In this document: one piece after another, positions 18,394-27,101 of the stretch
Layout: every line of letters begins with the position of its first letter
How positions within the stretch are numbered: the stretch's first letter is position 1
NCBI RefSeq assembly: GCF_018343535.1
Contig: NZ_JAGYPF010000003.1
Span: 794,580-858,579, forward strand
Origin: Neobacillus rhizophilus
GTDB taxonomy: Bacteria; Bacillota; Bacilli; Bacillales; Cytobacillaceae
DNA length: 64,000 bases
Reading direction: 5' to 3'
Notes under the pieces: model-generated
What the model was told of the DNA's origin: nothing
What the model saw: the letters and a program-made list of their open reading frames with translations, nothing else
Databases searched by the model: none
Translations under genes and position numbers: made by a program

Positions 18394-19182
18394 TTATTTT
18401 CCGGTAAAAATAGGTTTTCTTTTTTGTAGAAATGCATTTACGGCTTCTTTGTGATCTTCCGAAGACTTAACAATAGCAAAATGGGAAGATACTAAATCTA
18501 GGGAACTGGATAAGTCTGATTTAATGGATTGCTTCACCGTTCTTTTTATCAGCCGCACAGCAATTTGAGGTTTAGCAGCTATTCTTTTAGCATATTCTAG
18601 TGATTTTTCGAAAAATGTTTCAGATGGATACACCATGTTCACTAATCCTATCTCTTTTGCTTCACTTGCAGAGATAAAATCACCTGACCATAAGAGTTCC
18701 AGGGCTTTGGAGTATCCTACAATTCTTGGCAAATAATAGGCTCCGCCATCTCCTGGTATTAAACCGACATTTATATACCCCTCAGATACTTTAGCCGTCT
18801 CCGCCATGATTCTTATATCTGCCATAAGGGCCATATCAAGCCCAGCACCAACAGCTATCCCATTAATGGCACAAATGATCGGCTTATCAATATCATGTAT
18901 CGTTAGCGCCACTCGATGAACGTTTCGCCATAAATAGTCCTTCGTTTCCGCAGGCGATAAGTCGGCTTTCATGTCATTTAGGTCTCCGCCCGAACAGAAG
19001 GCGCTTTCATTTCCGGTAATTAAAATGACTTTAATGTCTTCATTCCTTTTAGCGTTCTCTAAGGCTTCAACCCATTGATCTATCATTAATTTATTAAATG
19101 CATTTTTTTGTTTGGGTCTATTCAGAATAATCACATATACTCCATCATGCATTTCCGTCAAAATCGGACTATTTTCCTCCAT
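18394..19182 (-). CDS. Enoyl-CoA hydratase/isomerase family protein
   Basis: The 262-residue crotonase-fold protein has the oxyanion-hole segments ESAFCSGGDLNDMKA and INGIAVGAGLDMALMADIRI, and the active-site region SEGYINVGLIPGDGGAYYLPR with a Glu at the first catalytic position and Asp at the second. It would hydrate the double bond made by the dehydrogenase pair. It is the first gene of the leftward catabolic operon, 12 bases before the main dehydrogenase. Crotonases are versatile, so a retro-aldol or isomerase role is possible. Confidence 0.9.
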   Translation of the reverse strand: MEENSPILTEMHDGVYVIILNRPKQKNAFNKLMIDQWVEALENAKRNEDIKVILITGNESAFCSGGDLNDMKADLSPAETKDYLWRNVHRVALTIHDIDKPIICAINGIAVGAGLDMALMADIRIMAETAKVSEGYINVGLIPGDGGAYYLPRIVGYSKALELLWSGDFISASEAKEIGLVNMVYPSETFFEKSLEYAKRIAAKPQIAVRLIKRTVKQSIKSDLSSSLDLVSSHFAIVKSSEDHKEAVNAFLQKRKPIFTGK

Positions 19183-19492
19183 TGCTTTAATCCCTCACTT
19201 TGTTTTCACTATTTTCATATTTTTTATGATACTTTTAACATAAATTAGAATAAGAATTATTGTCAAACTATTATGAAAAGTTTTACCCTCACCAATTTAA
19301 TGTGTTTTTTCCCATAATTAGAAGAAAATCCTCTTTATTTTCAGTTGTTATAAGCATTTTTTTTTAATCGGTAGAATTTTCGAAAAATATTTTTTTATAG
19401 TTCACGAGTAGTACTCAATAAAATTTATTGAAATATAGCAAAAACGTAATTTCTATAAAGACTTGATTGGAACAAAAAAAGGTCATTAAAAA
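19183..19492. promoter_or_regulatory. AT-rich upstream region of the enoyl-CoA hydratase operon
   Basis: These 310 bases contain no gene. They should carry the promoter and regulator site of the long leftward operon; A/T tracts dominate and no operator could be assigned. Comparing it with 9025-9327 would be the way to find a shared motif. Confidence 0.4.
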
Positions 19493-19557
19493 AGTGCCTG
19501 GCACCACCCGAATAATGTCGACCAAAAGTCAACAAATTACGGGTAGTGACTGGCACT
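19493..19557. repeat. Palindromic intergenic repeat, copy A
   Basis: The ends AGTGCCTGGCACCACCCG and CGGGTAGTGACTGGCACT are largely complementary around a GTCGAC...GTC centre. Related full copies lie at 31151, 38837 and 53649. The size of about 65 bases and intergenic position resemble REP-type elements. Confidence 0.88.
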
Positions 19558-19588
19558 TTATATATTTTCTCATCCTAACATTTCAGAT

Positions 19589-19766
19589 TTAGCTGACGGT
19601 AATCAACGGACAGTCAGGATTACTTGTCCACTCATTCATCGATCCGTCAATACGGCTACGTTTTTTTGACCAAGCATATTGAGAAAAAGCGCATTCCAGG
19701 TAAATTTGGATCTTCCAACCGCTCCGCTAACCATTCTGTATTCACGATCAATGGATGTTTACACAT
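19589..19766 (-). pseudogene. Thiosulfate/3-mercaptopyruvate sulfurtransferase, internally deleted remnant
   Basis: The minus strand from ATG at 19766, with GGAGG upstream, reads MCKHPLIVNTEWLAERLEDP, the normal N-terminus of a rhodanese-type sulfurtransferase. The frame then breaks at a TAG. About 60 bases before 19589 another frame reads GSMNEWTSNPDCPLITVS and stops, matching the usual C-terminus of the same family. The roughly 230 residues in between are missing. This is a clear large internal deletion. Confidence 0.75.
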
Positions 19767-19810
19767 TTTTTCCCTCCGTTTTACCTAGTAACTATCGAAA
19801 GTAAAATAAG

Positions 19811-19990
19811 CGGAGATTTTTCCGTTAAATGCAGAATGGAGCTCTTTTCGGGGTAATTAAGGGAAGGTTTTCCGATTATTCAAAGCAAAATCCTCCATTT
19901 TCACGTTTTACGAGTCAATAGGCGGAATTTCTCCGTCTATTTAAGCTATTTTTGATTTTACTTACTAATTAAGCGGAATTTTTCCGTCTA
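19811..19990. repeat. Three copies of a CGGAA-T(n)-TCCGTCTATTTA intergenic motif
   Basis: Short inverted repeats at 19811-19824, 19923-19935 and 19974-19986 share the pattern AAGCGGAA, T-run, TTCCG, and the last two continue CTATTTA. A fourth copy (AAGCGGTTCCGTCTATTTAT) is at 56981-57000, beside the TnpB element. The remainder of 19991-20160 holds no gene I can support. Confidence 0.7.
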
Positions 19991-20160
19991 TTTATCTGAT
20001 CGGGTGCTTAACATGATCCCCCAACCGATAAGTGCGGTGTATCGGGATGCAGCACGGGATTATGGGATTAACCGCCTTAATTGCGTCAGATTACGTGCGT
20101 TTCCTTAAACCAAGCTCCAATCCCTTTTTACGGTAGTTTCAGAATCCAGTAGAATACAAA

Positions 20161-20190
20161 AAGGCGCCTTCTTATTCAAGAAAAGCGCCC
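20161..20190 (-). terminator. Possible stem-loop terminator
   Basis: GGCGC-CTTCTT pairs with AAGAA-AAGCGCC across ATTC, with a minus-strand T-run after it. No matching intact gene lies upstream, so it may be a relic. Confidence 0.4.
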
Positions 20191-20260
20191 GATTATTGAA
20201 GAAACTTGGTCTCGTATGATTTACTCATTAGCCACACAACCATTGTAATTGCAACTGAGT

Positions 20261-20292
20261 AAGCCTCCTGTCCATTCGCGAACAGGAGGCTT
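20261..20292 (-). terminator. Terminator downstream of the PhnB-like VOC gene
   Basis: AAGCCTCCTGT (20261-20271) pairs perfectly with ACAGGAGGCTT (20282-20292), 33 bases past the stop. Confidence 0.75.
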
Positions 20293-20324
20293 TGTTTGTT
20301 GGTGAAACGGAAGTATGTTTGCTA

Positions 20325-20759
20325 TTACTGCGGTTGCTCTCCTGGGACATTCACTTGGAAAGTAACGCCGAACTTGTCCTTTACTTGCCCGTACAAGGGG
20401 CTCCAATCCGTCTTCTGAAGAGGCATAATGACTTGTCCGCCGTCTTCCAAAGCGGCGAAGATTTCTCTAGCTCTAGCCTCTTCTTTGGGATGGATGGCAA
20501 TCTGAATCGTATCGCCTGGCTGATAAGGCATGCCTGCGAACGTATCGGTGAACATGAGATCCGCGTCGCCGACTTTCAAGTGTGCATGCATAACGCGATC
20601 CTTCATGTCATCCGTCAACGGATGATTCGGGTCCGCCGGCATATCTCCGAACGTCATGATACCCATCACTTTCCCGCCAAGCGCTTTCTCGTAAAAATGG
20701 ATCGCTTCTCTCGTGTTACCGTCAAAAATCAAATACGGGTTCAAACTAATTGACATCAT
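20325..20759 (-). CDS. PhnB/YjdN-like VOC family protein
   Basis: The 144-residue product has the PhnB/DUF1338-like opening LNPYLIFDGNTREAIHFYEKALGG and the pattern VMHAHLKVGDADLMFTDT, typical of 3-demethylubiquinone-9-methyltransferase-like VOC proteins. No reaction is established for this group; the name PhnB is historical, and it is not linked to the phosphonate operon here. The sequence is visibly more GC-rich than its surroundings, which suggests acquisition from another lineage. AGGAG is placed seven bases before the ATG. It is a monocistronic unit. Confidence 0.88.
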   Translation of the reverse strand: MMSISLNPYLIFDGNTREAIHFYEKALGGKVMGIMTFGDMPADPNHPLTDDMKDRVMHAHLKVGDADLMFTDTFAGMPYQPGDTIQIAIHPKEEARAREIFAALEDGGQVIMPLQKTDWSPLYGQVKDKFGVTFQVNVPGEQPQ

Positions 20760-21101
20760 TCAACAGCTCCTTTGGAAAAATTTGGACAACCTCTTATTCA
20801 TGATACATCAAAATTGAGCTTGCGTAAACTGGACTAACCCACTTGATGGATAACGGTTCCAATTCTAAATAATCCTTATTCGATTAAATGGCCCGTTTGT
20901 TGAATAAGCACAATTTAAAATTTCGTATATATATTAGTATTTAAACAGCTTGTTTTTAAAAAGTGATTCGAAGATATTATTAGGATTTTGATTAAAGTCA
21001 ATTTTTCGAAAAAAAATAAACAAAAAATGACCAATGCAGCATCTATCCACCAAAAGTGGAGCCATAATAGCTAGTGAAATGTATAGTATAGGAGGCTTAT
21101 C

Positions 21102-21501
21102 TTGAAAAGGCTTGTAAAAGTGGTTGCGGCCATTATTGAAAACGACCAGCAAGAAATTCTATGTGCACTTAGATCTCCAGAAATGTCGCTTCCAAACATG
21201 TGGGAGTTTCCTGGTGGAAAAGTGGAAGCAAATGAGGACATTTATTCAGCACTAAAAAGGGAAATTGCTGAAGAGTTGGGCTGTAAAATTGAGACATTTA
21301 ATGAAGTTTTTAATGACAACACCCATGAATACGACACATTTATTATTAAGTTTGATCTCAATTAAATGTAGAGTAGTTAAAGGAACACCAACGCCAAGTG
21401 AGCATTCAAAGTTGATCTGGTTAAAAAGACAAAACTTAGATTCGCTCAAGTGGGCACCGGCGGATGTTCCAGCAGTTGAGCAATTAATCCAAGAAAAATA
21501 G
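21102..21501 (+). pseudogene. NUDIX (MutT-like) hydrolase, single frameshift
   Basis: A TTG start seven bases after GGAGG opens a MutT-type protein. It has AIIENDQQEILCALRSPEM followed by the NUDIX box GGKVEANEDIYSALKREIAEELG, complete with the catalytic Glu residues (here given as G..E...A..REI.EELG). The frame ends at a TAA near 21365, but the +1 frame continues exactly with SIKCRVVKGTPTPSEHSKLI and ends WAPADVPAVEQLIQEK. One extra T in the AAGTTTGATC region (about 21346-21352) explains the break. The intact form would be about 132 residues and hydrolyse oxidised nucleotides. It could be a true mutation or a sequencing error. Confidence 0.85.
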
Positions 21502-21532
21502 TCTTCTCGAAATGAGAAGACTATACTTTTTT
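21499..21532 (+). terminator. Terminator of the NUDIX gene
   Basis: TAGTCTTCTC (21499-21508) pairs with GAGAAGACTA (21514-21523) and is followed by TACTTTTTT. The stem contains the stop codon. Confidence 0.9.
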
Positions 21533-21591
21533 GAGATATAATACCCGCTGCTTAATAAAGATAATTCTTACCTAGTCGGGCGTGACAGACA

Positions 21592-22401
21592 TCATAAAGG
21601 AATCTCTTGGTTACGAAGTGTAACTTGTACCTCTTCCTCACAATATTGAATAAAGTTTACGATATTTCCAACAAGCTCATGGTGGTAGATTTCTCCGTTT
21701 TCTTTAGTAGAAACAGTAGGATCCCCAACTACACCTATATTCATGGAGCCTTCACGGTATGCTGCAACATCACTAGGAACAAAGACACGATCTCCTCCTG
21801 AATAAGGGTCATGCTGAAGGAACGGATGTTTCTGATGAACATTCTTTACTGCATTTTCCTCTTCACATAGTTCCGGGTGTATATAGTACATATGCGAAGT
21901 TTCCATTTCGGCAGCATGACCGATTCCACCTGCTTCGGACAGACGAATTCTTCTTCCCACCTGCTCGGCAATATAAAAAGGGTCGGCAATGGCAATAAAA
22001 GCACCAGTTCGATTTCTTAGTTTCGTAACGGCAATTTTGAGCGGCGGAAGGTTCGCTTCTCTGTGGCCATTTATCAAGATAATTTTTTCAAATCCGTGAT
22101 AAACCAAGCTTTGAATAATATCCATCGCTACATTCGTAAGTGTTTCTGGACGAAGGGTAATCGTTCCCGGAAAGGCCATGTGGTGCGGTGCCCATCCTAC
22201 CCAAGTAGGGGGAGCCACTAATGTTCCTGTTTGAGCAGCTGCATCTTCTGCTACCTTAATCGCCACTAAGGAATCGGTCCCCATAGGCAAATGCTTAGCA
22301 TGCTGTTCTACACTACCGAAAGGAACAAGAATTGTCTTTTTATTTTCTAAATAATGTTCAACATCTTCCCATTTATTTTCCTGCAACCATACACTTTTCA
22401 T
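21592..22401 (-). CDS. Creatininase-family amidohydrolase
   Basis: The 269-residue enzyme shows the creatininase metal-site motifs: PFGSVEQHAKHLPMGTD (Glu, His, Asp ligands), INGHREAN, and GHAAEMETSHMY (Glu ligand). Members are di-metal hydrolases that open cyclic amides or act on formamides, such as creatinine or FAPy. It follows an APC-type permease by 36 bases on the same strand, with an IclR regulator next door. The unit may import and hydrolyse an amide compound. The substrate is unknown. Confidence 0.9.
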   Translation of the reverse strand: MKSVWLQENKWEDVEHYLENKKTILVPFGSVEQHAKHLPMGTDSLVAIKVAEDAAAQTGTLVAPPTWVGWAPHHMAFPGTITLRPETLTNVAMDIIQSLVYHGFEKIILINGHREANLPPLKIAVTKLRNRTGAFIAIADPFYIAEQVGRRIRLSEAGGIGHAAEMETSHMYYIHPELCEEENAVKNVHQKHPFLQHDPYSGGDRVFVPSDVAAYREGSMNIGVVGDPTVSTKENGEIYHHELVGNIVNFIQYCEEEVQVTLRNQEIPL

Positions 22402-22437
22402 TGATCATCCTCTTCTTTCCTTAGTTAGTCTATTAAT

Positions 22438-23775
22438 TTAAGCTTCTTGGGCCTTTGCCTCATCTTCAGTCATTTCCTCTTTCTTTCCACGGAAAATGAA
22501 GTAAACTCCAACCCCGGTTAACAGCCAAATACTCCCCCAGAGAATCGCCTGTGGTTTGAGATAGTACATTTCAATCAAGGTTCCCACAATCCCTAGTACA
22601 GGGATAAGGATACCAAAGGGGACCTGGAAAGGCCGTTTCACATCTCTTCTTTTGAATCGAAGGATAATGACGGATACGTTGACTCCTATAAAGACAACCA
22701 ATGCCGTAAAGACACCTGCTGAAGCAACCAGTCCTAAATTTCCGGTAAGCGTTAGCAATAGGGCAAAGATACCAGTTACGAGGGTGGCTGTACTTGGCGA
22801 TTTAAACTTTGGATGTATTTTTCCAAAAAATGACCAAATTTGTCCCCGTCTTGCCATGGCCCATCCAACCCTTGGTCCACCGATCATACAGCCTAATCCA
22901 GATGTGATCGTAGCTGCCACCCCAGCTGCGGCAACAAAACTTGAAGCCCAGCCAGAGGTCACTACCTCTAAAGCAGAAGCCAATGGTGCCTTTAATGTTG
23001 GAAGAACATCTGTTGGGACAAGTGTAACGGATACCCAACCGACTAAAGCATAGAGGATTACCACAGTAAAAATGGCCCAAACTGTAGCACGCGGTACGTC
23101 GCGATATGGACTTTTTGCTTCTTCTGCAACGGTTGTGATGGCATCAATATGAATTTGTCCAAAGGCAATGATCGCAGCAGCTGCTATTAATCCAGCGATT
23201 CCATGCGGCAAAAATGGCTGTTGATGAATCGGTGCAGGCAGCTGAGGATGCATAAACCCAAGAACAATGAACAAAATCAGAGCAAACACCTTAAAAACAA
23301 CAAGGAGATTGATAACCCCTTTGGAAATGGCAATTCCTCGATATAAAAGCGCAATCGTAAGAACTCCGAGAATACATGCCCATACGGTTACAGAAAGATT
23401 GGGGACAAAGAAACGAGCATACAACCCAAAACCAAGCCAAACGGCAGCCCCTACTGCAACATATTGAGTCAAAAGAGTCCAACCAATTACCGAACTTACA
23501 AGATCGCCTACTCCCTTACCTAATGTGGAGAAGGCCTGTCGGCAATACTCGTAGCTAGCTCCCGCACTCGGAAACATCGAGGACAGCTCAGCGTACGATA
23601 ACGCCGTAAATGTAGCAATAGCACCCGCAATGATAAAACTAAGAAATAAACCCGGACCCGCTGGTTCTGCTGCGACTCCGGTCAAAACGAAAATCCCCGT
23701 TCCTATCAGAGCGGCAACACCTAAAGAATAGAGATCCCAAAAAGATAGCGTTCTGTTTAGCTTCTGTTTCTCCAA
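22438..23775 (-). CDS. APC superfamily amino acid/polyamine permease
   Basis: The 445-residue protein has about twelve transmembrane helices and the APC hallmark near the N-terminus, GVAALIGTGIFVLTGVAA, plus PSAGASYEYCRQAF in the second helix region and FGQIHIDAITTVAEE. It imports an amino acid or related amine by proton exchange. It starts at TTG after GGGGGAG and is followed by the creatininase-family gene, with which it is probably co-transcribed. The terminator at 23899-23942 separates it from the upstream IclR gene, so the regulator is not in the same transcript. Confidence 0.9.
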   Translation of the reverse strand: MEKQKLNRTLSFWDLYSLGVAALIGTGIFVLTGVAAEPAGPGLFLSFIIAGAIATFTALSYAELSSMFPSAGASYEYCRQAFSTLGKGVGDLVSSVIGWTLLTQYVAVGAAVWLGFGLYARFFVPNLSVTVWACILGVLTIALLYRGIAISKGVINLLVVFKVFALILFIVLGFMHPQLPAPIHQQPFLPHGIAGLIAAAAIIAFGQIHIDAITTVAEEAKSPYRDVPRATVWAIFTVVILYALVGWVSVTLVPTDVLPTLKAPLASALEVVTSGWASSFVAAAGVAATITSGLGCMIGGPRVGWAMARRGQIWSFFGKIHPKFKSPSTATLVTGIFALLLTLTGNLGLVASAGVFTALVVFIGVNVSVIILRFKRRDVKRPFQVPFGILIPVLGIVGTLIEMYYLKPQAILWGSIWLLTGVGVYFIFRGKKEEMTEDEAKAQEA

Positions 23776-23884
23776 GCAAACTCCCCCTTTATAAAAATGT
23801 ATTAAAAACCATCCATTTCATTAGTTGAAATGACTATTCCGAATATTAACATTATAGAACATTAGAAATATTATGTAAATTAAA

Positions 23885-23942
23885 ATTCAAAATAAAAAGG
23901 ATATCTGTTTTCCAATTCTTAAAGATTGGAAAACAGATATCC
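23885..23942 (-). terminator. Strong terminator between IclR gene and permease operon
   Basis: An 18-bp stem (23899-23916 with 23925-23942) is followed by a T-rich run on the minus strand. It starts eight bases after the IclR stop. Confidence 0.9.
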
Positions 23943-23949
23943 AATGGGT

Positions 23950-24723
23950 CTACATTCCCTTTAATTTAAACGAGATATTTGCCGAGCACCTATTTAATGC
24001 TTCAATAATCTGCTGTATACTTCCCTCGCTAAAGTCATTTTCCAAACCAATTACACTAAGAGATGCTACAGCAGAATAATAATGGTCGAAGACTGGCACT
24101 GCGATGGCTATAGTGCCTTCATGCAACTCGCCCTTGCTAATCTCATATCCCTTTTCTTTAATCGTTTGAAGTTGTTGTTGAATCTGTTCTATACTATTCA
24201 TAGTTTTTTCGGTAATCGGCCGATAGGCAAATTTGCTTAGCAGTTTAGTTTGTTCATTTTCAGGGAGGAAGGCCAATAGCACTCTAGGACAAGCTGCCGC
24301 ATACAAGGGAGCCCTTCTTCCAATCTCCGGGTAAACCCGAATCGGTTTCAATGACTCTATTTTATCTATATAGACTGCATCCAGACCATCTCTAATTGCA
24401 AGCTGAACGGAAAGCCCCGTCTCGTCACGAAGGTCCATCATGTGTTCGCGCGCTGCCTCACGAAGATCCATTTGTTCTACGACAAGATGGCCTTTTTCAA
24501 TAAAGCCCCAACCAAGTGAAAATTGTACTTCACCGCTTGTTTGTTTTCTTTTGATATAGCCAAATTTCTCAAGCGAACAGATCATTCGAAATGCCGTAGA
24601 GCGAGAAAATCCCGTACGTTCCGAAATTGCGTCAAGAGTTAAAAATGGATTCTTTCGGTCAAAGCACTCTAATATTTCAAGAGCTTTCTCTACGCTGCCG
24701 CTTTTGCTTGACTTATCATTCAT
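23950..24723 (-). CDS. IclR family transcriptional regulator
   Basis: The 257-residue protein has the N-terminal winged helix of IclR (SVEKALEILECF, LDAISERTGFSRSTAFRMIC, about residues 10-55) and the GAF-like effector domain ending with PVFDHYYSAVASLSVIG and a run toward the C-terminus. IclR proteins respond to small metabolites and often control adjacent catabolic genes. The likely targets here are the permease and creatininase-family genes that follow. GGGAGG lies eight bases before the ATG. Confidence 0.93.
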   Translation of the reverse strand: MNDKSSKSGSVEKALEILECFDRKNPFLTLDAISERTGFSRSTAFRMICSLEKFGYIKRKQTSGEVQFSLGWGFIEKGHLVVEQMDLREAAREHMMDLRDETGLSVQLAIRDGLDAVYIDKIESLKPIRVYPEIGRRAPLYAAACPRVLLAFLPENEQTKLLSKFAYRPITEKTMNSIEQIQQQLQTIKEKGYEISKGELHEGTIAIAVPVFDHYYSAVASLSVIGLENDFSEGSIQQIIEALNRCSANISFKLKGM

Positions 24724-25015
24724 GAACTAATCCTCCCAATTGACTTCCTATCTACTTTAAAAGCCTACTAAAAATTCAATCTATTGTAAACTTTTATATG
24801 CGGTGTCCCCTGGTGAAATCACCAAAAATCGTGGTTATCTTATCTAAAGAAATGGAAGGTCCGGCCCAATGAAACCTGGCACTTCGAGGTGTGACAGCAT
24901 CAAACGCAATGTTTCACTAATACGTCCCTATAAAATGCATTGGTATATTCCCCCGCATCAATCCCTTTATTTGGCAATTAAATAATGCTAAATACTGCAA
25001 TATCTCTTATAAACG

Positions 25016-25082
25016 CAAAAAGAGCCAAAATGCGCAAGTAGTGCATAAAAACTTGCATATTTTTGGCTCTTTAATTTTTTTC
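25016..25082. terminator. Large stem-loop with T-tracts, orphan terminator
   Basis: AAAAGAGCCAAAA pairs with TTTTTGGCTCTTT, with further pairing of GCAAG and CTTGC inside. It is flanked by T-rich sequence on both strands. No intact gene abuts it; 24724-25015 shows nothing recognisable beyond a short degraded-looking frame. Confidence 0.75.
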
Positions 25083-25358
25083 TTTATTGTTTTAAATCAC
25101 CCGTTAGTTTAATAAGAAAAGTGACACTTATTCCACAATCGCGCCCGATTGCTGAATATATAGGATATAATACGTTTCCGACCACCTATTGTATTGCTCT
25201 TGTAATTTACCTTTGTTTATTTACAGTTTCAACTCTTTGTGGTGCTTTAACATCTTCAGTATCCTTTTTGAATTTTTAAACTTGTTCAATGTAACTACTT
25301 CTTTTCACTTATTAACTTAACTATTTGATTATCAAGATAATCAATATTTATGTCGTAA

Positions 25359-25649
25359 TTAGAGGTGTTCAGAGGGCTCAAGCTGAATAAAATTCAAATA
25401 TTTCATTCGGTTTATAACAGATAATACTTCATTTATTCTAGGTAATTCAAGCCATCTTTCGAAGCCAGGGAAAAAGGACGAGAATACAATATCCACTCCT
25501 TCTCTCTCCATATCTTCGAGAGTTTTTTTAATCTTTTCATGAAGAAAAATGACACAATCCTGATTACTTATAGCTATTTTTCGAATTAAAAAGGCAATAG
25601 CTGCAAGTTGGGCGTTTGATGTGATATTGTAAAGCCCTCTTATATCAGC
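25359..25649 (-). pseudogene. Unknown protein fragment, about 96 codons without a start
   Basis: A minus-strand frame, open from 25649 to a TAA at 25359, has no ATG, GTG or TTG with a ribosome binding site at its head. The composition is protein-like, for example NAQLAAIAFLIRKIAISNQD and VFSSFFPGFERWLELPRI. I take it as the C-terminal part of a gene whose start has been lost or frameshifted. The family is not recognised. It lies just downstream of the 101-codon hypothetical gene and may once have been part of the same unit. Confidence 0.45.
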
Positions 25650-25691
25650 TTATTCCCCCGAAATAACCTTTATATTATAAATACTCATTAC

Positions 25692-25997
25692 TCACCGTGC
25701 TCTGTAATAATTAGGTATCCTAATCATTTTATTCTTAAAATCAATCTTCGGAGGTAATTCAGATGAGGTTTTTTTTAGTTCGATTACCCCTACATCGGTA
25801 ATGCTAAAACGAGCTATATATTCATCATTATTATTAATAATTACAAATTCATCATTGTTTTTAAATAAAGCAAAATTGAATTGCATTATGAGTTGCCAAT
25901 TGTGAACTAAATTGTATTTTTCTAAAGGGATGATTTGTTCTTCCACAATTTTTTCTTCATTTGGCTTTTGTTTTTGTTTATTATCATTCCCCACCAA
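25692..25997 (-). CDS. Hypothetical protein, 101 aa
   Basis: The frame begins at TTG, nine bases after GAGGAG. The first 25 residues are Lys/Glu/Gln-rich (NDNKQKQKPNEEKIVEEQ), then a compact, probably beta-rich part follows, with FALFKNNDEFVIINNNDEYIARFSITDVG given in part as ALFKNNDEFVIINNND. There is no signal peptide or membrane helix. The family is not recognised. The gap of 42 bases to the downstream unknown fragment hints at a shared origin. Confidence 0.55.
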   Translation of the reverse strand: MVGNDNKQKQKPNEEKIVEEQIIPLEKYNLVHNWQLIMQFNFALFKNNDEFVIINNNDEYIARFSITDVGVIELKKTSSELPPKIDFKNKMIRIPNYYRAR

Positions 25998-26347
25998 TGA
26001 ATTCTTCTCCTCTCTTTTCTACTCATTTAGATAAACTATGAATGGTTTTGTCTCCGAGTGTGGATGTTTGTCCCAAAAATAAAAAAAGAGTCTATAAATA
26101 GCCCTGAAAATGTGTACAAAAATTAACCGACCCAGAGTTAAAAAGGGAATTTCAACGGATTCAACAAGATCATAAGAATCATGCTCTAAAAGTCGCGGAA
26201 AGAGAGTCAGAAGTAAGAAGCAGTCGTCAACAAGTTAACATAAAATGCCAAAGGATGTAAACTTAGCGATTTACTTAGAATATGATATGTCTAAAACCGC
26301 CAGTATTGGCCCAGGGGAAATTCATTATCTATTAATGGAGGGACCAT
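25998..26347. other. Intergenic region with short degraded frames
   Basis: Short plus-strand frames, such as one reading REFQRIQQDHKNHALKVAER around 26142-26262, look like remnants of a coiled-coil protein but have no start site. A 45-codon frame from ATG 26245 overlaps the next gene and is not convincing. No intact gene is supported. Confidence 0.4.
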
Positions 26348-26923
26348 ATGACTACCTTAATTATTTATGCCCACTCAAATAAGGATAGCCTTAATCATGC
26401 GATATTAGAGAACGTTATGAAAGGGTTAAAGGAAGCCAAACGGAAATTTGAATTAATTGATTTATACGCGGAGAAATTTGATCCTGTTTTAGTCATCGAT
26501 AATCAGCATAAACCAAGGGATTTAATCCATGATCCATATACTGAAAAGTATCGAAAAAAAATTGAGCAGGCTGACCAGTTAATTTTCATTTACCCGATTT
26601 GGTGGTATGGTGTACCAGCCATTTTAAAAGGCTTTTTTGATCGCGTGTTTGTTTCCGGATTTGCGTATCAACACAAAGGAGCATTTCCGAAAGGGTTATT
26701 GAAGAATAAATCGGCATGGGTTATTTACACCATCGATGCTCCCTCTTTATTTATTCGATTGTTTAGAAAAAATGTCGAATGGATTGTTGTAAGAGATTAC
26801 ATTTTAAAGTTCTGCGGCATTAAAAATATCAAAAGAACTCGATTAACGTCTGTTAAACATTCTACCTATAAAACTCGGCAAAAATGGCTTCAAAAAATCT
26901 ACCAGCACGCAAAAGTAATTTGA
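26348..26923 (+). CDS. Flavodoxin-fold NAD(P)H-dependent quinone oxidoreductase (KefF/YwrO/MdaB-like)
   Basis: The 191-residue protein opens with TLIIYAHSNKDSLNHAI, the FMN phosphate-binding segment of the DT-diaphorase-like flavodoxin family. It contains IFIYPIWWYGVPAILKGFFDRVF, the characteristic central strand and FMN contact region (quoted core PIWWYGVPAILKGFFDRVF). Such enzymes reduce quinones with two electrons in the cytosol. The ribosome binding site is GGAGG seven bases upstream. It is followed by a terminator and stands alone. The physiological acceptor is not known. Confidence 0.9.
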   Translation: MTTLIIYAHSNKDSLNHAILENVMKGLKEAKRKFELIDLYAEKFDPVLVIDNQHKPRDLIHDPYTEKYRKKIEQADQLIFIYPIWWYGVPAILKGFFDRVFVSGFAYQHKGAFPKGLLKNKSAWVIYTIDAPSLFIRLFRKNVEWIVVRDYILKFCGIKNIKRTRLTSVKHSTYKTRQKWLQKIYQHAKVI

Positions 26924-26959
26924 ACATATGGGATTGCACGTCAAAAAAAAAGAAAGTTT

Positions 26960-26992
26960 AAAAGGAGCGCGAAATTTGTGCTCCTTTTCTTA
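26960..26992 (+). terminator. Terminator of the quinone oxidoreductase gene
   Basis: AAAAGGAGC pairs with GCTCCTTTT, followed by CTTATT. Confidence 0.85.
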
Positions 26993-27101
26993 TTAAAATT
27001 GTGACTAATTGTTTTGATTTTTTTACTCATTAAATAAATGAATATTCATATTGCTAGATGAATATGAATACATAGTGAGTTTTTGAAAGTGGGTGGGTAT
27101 C

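Noticed and set aside
20011..20106. 30-codon plus-strand frame beginning MIPQPISAVYRDAARDYG
   Set aside because: It has no ribosome binding site and no family match. It could be part of a decayed gene, but nothing supports expression.
26245..26382. 45-codon frame starting MPKDVNLAIYLEYD
   Set aside because: It overlaps the start of the quinone oxidoreductase gene and lacks a convincing ribosome binding site. It may be a relic, but it is not supportable as a gene.
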